Assembly: GCA_963921795.1 (NCBI GenBank)
Contig: OY997649.1
Span: 64,958,950 to 65,022,949 of the forward strand
Direction: 5' to 3'
DNA length: 64,000 nt
Source: Nannobrachium achirus
Lineage: Eukaryota; Chordata; Actinopteri; Myctophiformes; Myctophidae
Part shown: positions 58,013 to 64,000 of the stretch, in pieces
How the letters are laid out: the number at the start of each line of letters is the position of its first letter
How positions within the stretch are numbered: position 1 is the stretch's first letter
Made by a program: the position numbers and the translations under genes
Notes under the pieces: model-generated
What the model was told of the DNA's origin: nothing
The model's input: only the letters and a program-made list of their open reading frames with translations
The model's database searches: none

Positions 58013-58316
58013 CAGGGGCGTCACAAGGGGGGGAAAGTGGGACTGAGTTACCAGGGCCCAAGGTGGAGGGGCCTTAATTATTTAGCTATTGAAAAATTGC
58101 AGATATACAAGCTCACAGCGCAGCACCGAGTTCCACGCTGCGACCTTGTACATCTGCTATTTTTGAAAGGTTGTGAAAATGTGTGCAAATCTTTCATTTG
58201 TAACTCACATTTTGCTTCTGGGCGGCCCCTGGAACTAAATATTTTGAGATGGGGGTCTGTGGCCAAATATATATCATGTTGGGGGTCCTTCTCATGAAAA
58301 GGTTTGAGCACCACTG
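58013..58316 (+). mobile_element. Chimeric hairpin element (CAGGGGCGTCAC left, hAT right)
   Basis: Left end CAGGGGCGTCACAAGG and GGGCCCAAGGTGGAGG. Hairpin 58092-58164. Right side GAAAATGTGTGCAAATC, GATGGGGGTCTGTGGCC and TTTGAGCACCACTG. Confidence 0.75.
58092..58164. repeat. Hairpin module
   Basis: AAAAATTGCAGATATACAAG / CTTGTACATCTGCTATTTTT, centre GCAGCACCGAGTTCCACGC. Confidence 0.92.
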
Positions 58317-58573
58317 ATATAAAAACATAGGTTTTTCAAAAAACCTTCAAAGAAAAATATTCAAAGACATTTTCACGATTTTTCAAAAATAGCAGATCTA
58401 CACCCCTGACTATGATGACGCCAACGCTGCGTGCTCACTGGCAGACACAAAAGATATACAGCATAATGTGTATCTTTGTAGCTGAAGTTTAAACCAGCTC
58501 AACCTTTTTGAAGCCGTTGTATCTTTTTGTAGCAGCAACTGTACCAACGTCAAACGTTAAGATGTATCTTTGT

Positions 58574-58766
58574 GGGGCGCCCGCTGGACTGGTGGTCGGG
58601 GCGCATGCCACATGCTGGGCTGTGATGCCTGCTGGCGTTGCCGGTTCGGTTCCCGATCCGGACGACCTTTGCCGCGTGTCATTCTCCATCTCTCTCCCCA
58701 TTTCCTATCAGTCTACTGTCCTATCAAATAAAGGCATAAAAAGCCCAAAAACAAATCTTTAAAAAA
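58574..58766 (+). mobile_element. tRNA-derived SINE with 15-bp target-site duplication
   Basis: It starts GGGGCGCCCGCTGGACTGG, has a B box GGTTCGGTTCCC and a tail TATCAAATAAAGGC, and ends in poly(A). AAGATGTATCTTTGT flanks it at 58559-58573 and 58767-58781. Same family as 4058-4260. Confidence 0.93.
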
Positions 58767-58860
58767 AAGATGTATCTTTGTATCTTCATGTCCAGGGGTG
58801 TCGCACCAAATTCTGGGCCCTGGGTACAAGGATTTACTCACATTTGTGCTCTAACTATTG

Positions 58861-58942
58861 AAAAATAGCAGATATACAAGCTCACAGCGCGGCACCGACT
58901 GCCGCGCTGTGAGCTTGTATAGCTTGTATATCTGCTATTTTT
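58861..58942. repeat. Hairpin module with a repeated arm segment
   Basis: The right arm contains AGCTTGTAT twice in a row, so the element is longer on one side. Confidence 0.93.
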
Positions 58943-59138
58943 TGAATGTTCCTATGTCAGTGGTGCTCAAACCTTTTCATGTCAAGGACCCCCAAAATGA
59001 TACAGTATGTATTTGGCCACGGACTCACAATATTTAGTTCCAGGGACCACCCCAGAAGCAGAATTTGAGTTACAAATGTTTGCTTGAAAAAAATACATTA
59101 TATTCAAAGATTTGTACACATTTTCATGACTTTCATGA

Positions 59139-59178
59139 AAAAATTGCAGATCTACGAGCTTGTATATCTGCTATTTTT
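59139..59178. repeat. Hairpin module, centre fully deleted
   Basis: AAAAATTGCAGATCTACGAG joins CTTGTATATCTGCTATTTTT almost directly. Only the outer arms remain. Confidence 0.93.
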
Positions 59179-59597
59179 CAATAGCTGAAGTATCAAATAA
59201 TTAAGGCCCCTCCACCTTGGGCCCTAGTAACTCAGTTGCATGGACCATGACATGCTGAGTTCTGAGGCTGCATATTGTTGTCCCATTTTTCTCTATCTCA
59301 GATAGCAGAAACAACTAATAATTTAAAAACATAATGTTGATTACAAATTGAAGCTTTGGAGGGGAGGCCTCCCCATCATTAATATTATTTGAGAGGCCTT
59401 CAAAGCGTGACATTCTGAGGACACGATAAATAGTTTCAAAGGGATTGAAACCAGTTGTTCTCATTCTCCTGGGTTCTCCCTCATAATAATGTCCCTGTGC
59501 TTTTTAATGACCTTCTCTAATGGCCTCATTAAGACTCGTTAAGGGACTCTCTCTACCTGTGTCTCCTCGGTTCATTAGTGCACTGCGGTCATATGCA

Positions 59598-59921
59598 CAG
59601 GGGCGTCACAAGGGGGGGGGGACTGAGTTACTAGGGCCCACGGTGGAGGGGCCTTAATTATTTTATACTTTAGCTATTGAAAAATAGCAGATATACAAGC
59701 TCACAGCGCGGCACCGAGTGCCGCGCTGCAAGCTTGTAGATCTGCTATTTTTTAAAAGTCGTGAAAATGTGTGCAAATCTTTGAATATAGGTATTTTTTA
59801 AGCGAACATTTGTCACTAAAATTTTGCCTCTGGAACTAAATATTTTGAGATGGGGGGTCCGTGGCCAAATACATATCATTTTGGGTGTCCTTCACATGAA
59901 AAGGTTTGAGCACCACTGACA
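59598..59921 (+). mobile_element. Chimeric hairpin element, second copy
   Basis: Left CAGGGGCGTCACAAGGG, hairpin 59680-59752, right TTTGAGCACCACTG. Same arrangement as 58013-58316. Confidence 0.78.
59680..59752. repeat. Hairpin module, best-preserved long form
   Basis: AAAAATAGCAGATATACAAG / CTTGTAGATCTGCTATTTTT, inner CACAGCGCGGCACCGAGTGC / CGCGCTGCAAG. The stem is about 34 bp with a four-base loop. Confidence 0.96.
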
Positions 59922-59995
59922 TTGAAACATACATACAACATGTTTCAAAAAACCAAAAAAGGATTTGAAATATTCAAAGAGTTTCAAGATTTTTC

Positions 59996-60044
59996 AAAAA
60001 TAGCAGATCTACAAGCTCTGTGAGCCTGTATATCTGCTATTTTT
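59996..60044. repeat. Hairpin module, short centre
   Basis: AAAAATAGCAGATCTACAAG / CCTGTATATCTGCTATTTTT with CTCTGTGAG in the middle. Confidence 0.93.
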
Positions 60045-60118
60045 CAATAGTTAAAGCACAGGGGCCCCACAGTGAATCCTTGTACCCAGGGCCCAGAAGT
60101 TGGTGTGACACCCCTGCA

Positions 60119-60818
60119 TAAGCACATTCATTCTGGGGAAGAGGAGAGTTTGACCCGCATTAACTCCCAGCGACGAGGCGGGAGTAACGAACCGTCAATC
60201 AACAGGGCTTTCAAAACGTGCTTCTGGACTCGAGGGCGAGGAGAAGACACTCAGTGACCACGGCTACGCGCCATGACACTTTCGGTGGCAAAACCTGATG
60301 ACTAACATGGCTGGGACAGCTCATGAACAAAAAGATTATTCAGAACGATGGCGACCTTTGTTGTTTAATCGCTCCTGGAATATAAGACACATCACGTGTA
60401 TTTTTACAATCACATGCTTTTCGATGTGCTCAGTACATAATATTATTGAGACAGCAAAACAGCAGCAGGTATAGTTTCTGTCTCTGAGCTATCGCGAGAG
60501 TCTCGCGATACTAGCCTGTTCAGAAACATACTTTGTGCTCTTCAGATGCCTCTATGATGTAATAAAGTGTACTGATTGAAAAGCAACACAGCAGAAAACA
60601 AGGTGTGACATGTTTTCTATTATATTCCTGAGCTGAGTGTTTTATAAAGGTCTTTATCGTTCAGAATCTTTTTGTTCATGAGCTGTCCCAGACGGCTCTC
60701 AATGTTATTCACCCAACAGAGAGTGTCATGGCGGATAGCCGTGGTGCTAAAAAACGCATCAGCGTCCTTTCCTTATATGGAGCTTCCTTGACTCAGAGGT
60801 TCCAAATATACTGCTGGT
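60119..60818. other. No gene recognised
   Basis: It contains a short inverted pair TCATGAACAAAAAGATTATTC (60322) / CTTTTTGTTCATGAGCTGTC (60668), suggesting a foldback element of about 360 bp. No coding segment is seen. Confidence 0.45.
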
Positions 60819-60924
60819 CAGGGGTTTTCAAACGTTTTAGTCTCAGGGCACCCCATAAATATTTGTTTTAATCCAAGGCACCCCTACATTATAATTTTAA
60901 CTCCCAGCACCTTATATTTATAGA

Positions 60925-61151
60925 ATATCGTCGTTGTCAGGTGGAAACCTTGTATGTCCAAAACCGTTAGTTTTGTATTTATCATCTATGAAATGTACTA
61001 AACTAGTGAAAACAGCAGATGCGAGGTGTTGTGTGCTTGTAGATCTGCTGTTTTCACTAGTTTTGTGCGACAGTCTTGTATGATGAAGCAGGGCTTTGCG
61101 TACACATTTGAAACTTGGAGATACAAGGTTTCTGCCAGACAGTGACGATAT
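60925..61151 (+). mobile_element. GTGGAAACC-type MITE, well-preserved ends
   Basis: Left end ATATCGTCGTTGTCAGGTGG, right end CTGCCAGACAGTGACGATAT, inverted over about 31 bp. The hairpin core (60999-61063) has lost most of its left inner arm. Confidence 0.88.
60999..61063. repeat. Hairpin module, left inner arm deleted
   Basis: AACTAGTGAAAACAGCAGAT on the left, AGATCTGCTGTTTTCACTAG on the right. Confidence 0.92.
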
Positions 61152-61315
61152 TTTTGTGATTATGTTGCGAGGAAAAAGTTGAGATAATAGCCATTTTGGT
61201 TAGAACTGACTGAAAATAACTTTGTGCTTCAAGTTTAAAATTATACTAAATATTTTTTTAAGTGTAAAAATGAATTCCAAATATTATCAAATGATCTCGG
61301 GGCACCCCTGGACTG

Positions 61316-61384
61316 CCGTCACGGCACCCCAGGGTGCCCCGTCACCCCAGGGTGCCCCATCACCCCAGGGTGCCCCGTCACCCA
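61316..61384 (+). repeat. 20-bp minisatellite in a hAT subterminal region
   Basis: CACCCCAGGGTGCCCCGT is repeated about 3.5 times. Confidence 0.93.
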
Positions 61385-61399
61385 CTTTGAAAACCCCTG

Positions 61400-62149
61400 T
61401 TCTACGCTTTCTTCTTCCACAGCATTCATTTGCATTCACCTGTGATCGTGGCTTGCTAATTAAGGTTATTATTTTAATCAGGGGTGGGTTAGTTAGATCT
61501 GGGTCATCAGGTGAAGGCAATTAATGACCTTGTTGGATAGCCAATCAGCAGTTAGCAGGTTATTACCCCAGGGACCTATGGGTGGAACCACTGAGTAATG
61601 GAGATAACGGAAAATCATACGTTCTTTTGTATAATCTACAGGGTTTGGTTTCCATGATAGAAAATGTATCGCAAATGATCGCAAATGTCTGAAAAAATGA
61701 ATGCAGACGTACAGTATGAACCTTTCATCCACTACTCTTATTGTCGTTGTCAGGTGAAAACCTTGTATGTCCAAAACCGTTCGTTTTGCATTTATCATCT
61801 TATTATAAATGCGAGAAATATCTGTGTGTCTGCGTGTGTATATGTAATCCGCGTATCACGAGAACCATTCGTCCCACCGGCTTCAGATTCGGCACGCGCG
61901 TTTCCCGCCGCGGCGCGGAGTGCAGTGCTGGGCCTCGACCCGACCCGATGTGCGGTTTTCCAGAACGGCGCAAAACGTTCGGATCTCCTTATACGGAGAT
62001 GATTGTTGACAGGCTGTATCGGAGGAAATCGGCGCAAGCGCTGACTCATTGTGACATCCCTTCATAAAAGGCTCTGACATCACGTATGCCGCATGAGTCA
62101 ACAAAAAATGCCATGGTTACGTATTGAATGTCATCAGTATGACGTGTTC
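61400..62149. other. No gene recognised; repeat fragments
   Basis: 61740-61800 is the left end of another GTGGAAACC-type MITE (GTCGTTGTCAGGTGAAAACC). 61820-62050 is GC-rich repeat sequence with TTCAGATTCGGCACGCG, a word shared with 62465. Confidence 0.5.
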
Positions 62150-62460
62150 TGATGTTCATATATGGGCTTAAATGGACACAGGCAAACATATGGTCAAAAC
62201 GGCTCTTATGACAACAGGTATAATGGGGTTTACATTAAAGGGTAGGGCATTCACAGTGATCTCCATATATGGGCATAAAATGAATGCCCGTATGCGGAGC
62301 TGATGTCTGACATCAGAGTTTTCCGGAACCGGTACTGTGTCTGCAGAGATCTCCATATATGGGCATAAGTGGACAAAGGCAAACAGATGGTCAAAACGGG
62401 TCCTATGACAACAGGTATAATGGGGTTTGCATTAAAGGGTGGGGCATTCATTCCCTATTT
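62150..62460 (+). repeat. Dispersed repeat with about 195-bp direct duplication
   Basis: GGTCAAAACGG, TATGACAACAGGTATAATGG and TCCATATATGGGCATAA occur twice in the same order. Related words are near 1890 and 28640. Confidence 0.8.
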
Positions 62461-62541
62461 CAAATTCGGCACGCGAGTTGACTTAAGCCCCTATCATAGT
62501 CGGCACCGCGGTGATAAGTTATCCACCGCGGTGTAGTCTTT

Positions 62542-62959
62542 TTAAAGGAGTAGTTCACCCCCAAAATGACTTTTTTTCTATTGATTAGTCACGCCATGGA
62601 GACTAGAGTTCAATAATATTTTTTGGTTTTTGTCACATTCCTAAGACAAAAATGTGATAACAATAAATTTACCCCCATTGTTTCTGGATGGTGACCCGTT
62701 TCGAAACGGGTCACCATCCAGGTTCAGGTTCAGGTTCAGGTTCGGTTTATTAGTCAAATGCGTATCCATACAAGTACAGACAAACAATGAAATGCTTGTG
62801 CCAAGAGCACTCTCCGGAATCAATGGGGGTAAATTTACTCGAATCAAAATTTTGTCTTAGGAATGTGACAAAAACCAAAAAATATTATTGAACTCTACTC
62901 TCCATGGCGTGACTAATCAATAGAAAAAAAGTCATTTTAGGGGTGAACTACTCCTTTAA
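62542..62959. mobile_element. TTAA-ended palindromic MITE with perfect inner palindrome
   Basis: Ends TTAAAGGAGTAGTTCACCCC and GGGGTGAACTACTCCTTTAA. Inner words CACGCCATGGAGACTAGAG occur inverted. It holds a 38-bp palindrome at 62684-62721 and four GGTTCA units. It shares its ends with 26677-27364. Confidence 0.9.
62684..62721. repeat. Perfect 38-bp palindrome
   Basis: CTGGATGGTGACCCGTTTC is followed directly by its exact reverse complement. Confidence 0.98.
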
Positions 62960-63197
62960 GTCATAAAACTACAACATTGCGTCATTACTCGCGGTGAAGA
63001 GCTATCCACCGCGAGTCCCGACACATCTCTCTGTTTTTGAGCGGTGGTCACACCGTCTCCATAGCGTGGCCGTGTGTGTAGGTATGTTTGTATGTATGTG
63101 GGTGGGTGGGTCTGTATGTAGCCTCAAGCCTGTGGTGTAGTACCTTTTCTGACCACACATGTTAAGGGAGGGGCGCTGTTGTTCAGGCCAGGCCAGG

Positions 63198-63241
<44 letters not shown>

Positions 63242-63261
63242 GTGGGTGGGTCACTCACTCA

Positions 63262-63317
<56 letters not shown>

Positions 63318-63328
63318 GGGGGGGGGGG
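63198..63328 (+). repeat. Two (CA)n runs and a G run
   Basis: CA repeats at about 63200-63239 and 63266-63315, joined by TGGTGGGTGGGTCACTCAC, then about twelve G. Confidence 0.95.
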
Positions 63329-63525
63329 CTGTGTTTCTCTGTACTGCAGAATTCATAGATCTAGAACACATAGAATTCATAGATATAGATATAGAATATG
63401 TACAGTACAGTACAGTTAGGTACAGTAGAGTACAGTATACAGTACAGTTAGGTACAGTATACAGTACAGTAAAGTACAATAAGGTAATACGCAGTTATTA
63501 CTGTTGTTTGAGCACGCCCGAGTTT

Positions 63526-63756
63526 TTTCAAAACTTTTTTTTCCAAATCTTTTTTTTTTTCAAAACCTTTTTTTTTCTTCAAAAACCTTTTTTTTCAAAA
63601 AAACTTTTTTTTTTCAAAAAACTTTTTTTTTTTCAAAAAACTTTTTTTTTCAAAAAACTTTTTTTTTTTTTTCAAAATCTTTTTTTTTTCCCAAAACTTT
63701 TTTTCCCCAATTTTTTTCTTTTTTTTCAAAAAACTTTTTTTTTTTTTTTTCAAAAA
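63526..63756 (+). repeat. T-rich tandem array (T-run plus CAAAAAAC)
   Basis: About a dozen units of 8-14 T followed by CAAAAAACT or CCAAAAC. Open frames of Phe/Lys here are by-products. Confidence 0.93.
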
Positions 63757-64000
63757 AAGCGGCCTGAACTCTAGACTTTTGCGGCCCGAGGGGAGGGGGG
63801 GGGGGGGGGGTTGGTGGGTAAACCACCGCTCAGTTCACACGGGTGTGATTTTTACTTTCAGACAGATCGGCCCATCACCCCGTTCACTGATTGGTCGATC
63901 TAGACCAGTCAGTCACAGTGATAGGACTTCACCATGACTGACTATGATGGCCTCCACTTATTTTCTCACTTTAGGTGGATAGCTGATCACCTAAAGCTTG

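Larger units (their letters stand above)
60819..61399 (+). mobile_element. hAT-like element with nested hairpin MITE
   Basis: Ends CAGGGGTTTTCAAACG and CACTTTGAAAACCCCTG. Subterminal GGCACCCC words occur on both sides. The nested GTGGAAACC MITE is at 60925-61151 and a 20-bp minisatellite lies near its right end. Confidence 0.85.
62960..64000. other. No gene recognised; simple repeats
   Basis: Apart from CA runs, a TACAGTACAG-rich stretch (63395-63480) and the T-rich array, nothing is identified. The missing rtkn 5' exons are not seen here. Confidence 0.5.

Noticed and set aside
54357..64000. HR1 and first exons of rtkn expected here
   Set aside because: No segment resembling the HR1 helix or the segment preceding LHRCAVF was found on the - strand; they are assumed to lie outside the window.

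Overview
The window looks like chromosomal DNA of a ray-finned fish. It contains spliced vertebrate genes with long introns. It also carries many short hAT-type elements, tRNA-derived SINEs with AATAAAGG-type tails, non-LTR retrotransposon 3' ends and a very high density of micro- and minisatellites. The species cannot be named from the sequence alone. No operon, phage, CRISPR or bacterial-type gene is present.

Two protein-coding genes are supported, in tail-to-tail orientation. On the + strand, the last two coding exons of mblac2 (metallo-beta-lactamase domain protein 2, an acyl-CoA thioesterase family member) lie at 4344-4558 and 5624-5797; its 5' part is not in the window. On the - strand, eight coding exons of rhotekin (rtkn) run from 54356 down to the stop codon at 22937. 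They encode the end of the anillin-homology region, the PH domain and an unusually long low-complexity C-terminal tail ending in the family's WLQS(P/Q)V motif. The HR1 and first exons should lie beyond 64000. One rtkn PH exon lacks one base and would shift frame as read here. The rest of the window is introns and about 17 kb of intergenic DNA.

Layout: 1-1500, a LINE 3' end with an internal 50-bp minisatellite. 1500-4343, old repeats and a SINE. 4344-5797, mblac2 exons. 5940-22800, intergenic DNA with nested hAT elements, a 333-bp tandem array, a cluster of tRNA-like modules and large foldback elements. 22801-54356, rtkn, whose introns hold a 53-bp, a 55-bp, a 33-bp and a very large (10.8 kb) 41-bp minisatellite. 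54357-64000, the upstream rtkn intron or 5' flank, crowded with hairpin elements.

Three themes are not explained by ordinary annotation. (1) A roughly 50-80 bp hairpin module with the arm TAGCAGATCTACAAGCTC recurs at least 23 times with two arms, plus seven single arms. It sits in the centre of several otherwise unrelated MITE families and the flanks on its two sides are mixed and matched. (2) Several minisatellites start exactly from a recognisable functional sequence: a LINE ORF, a LINE RT motif, a hAT 3' end plus its target-site duplication, and the rtkn stop codon. (3) Tandem duplications and repeats touch gene-processing sites: a duplicated mblac2 splice donor, a duplicated rtkn stop codon, and a GA/CT array against an rtkn splice acceptor.
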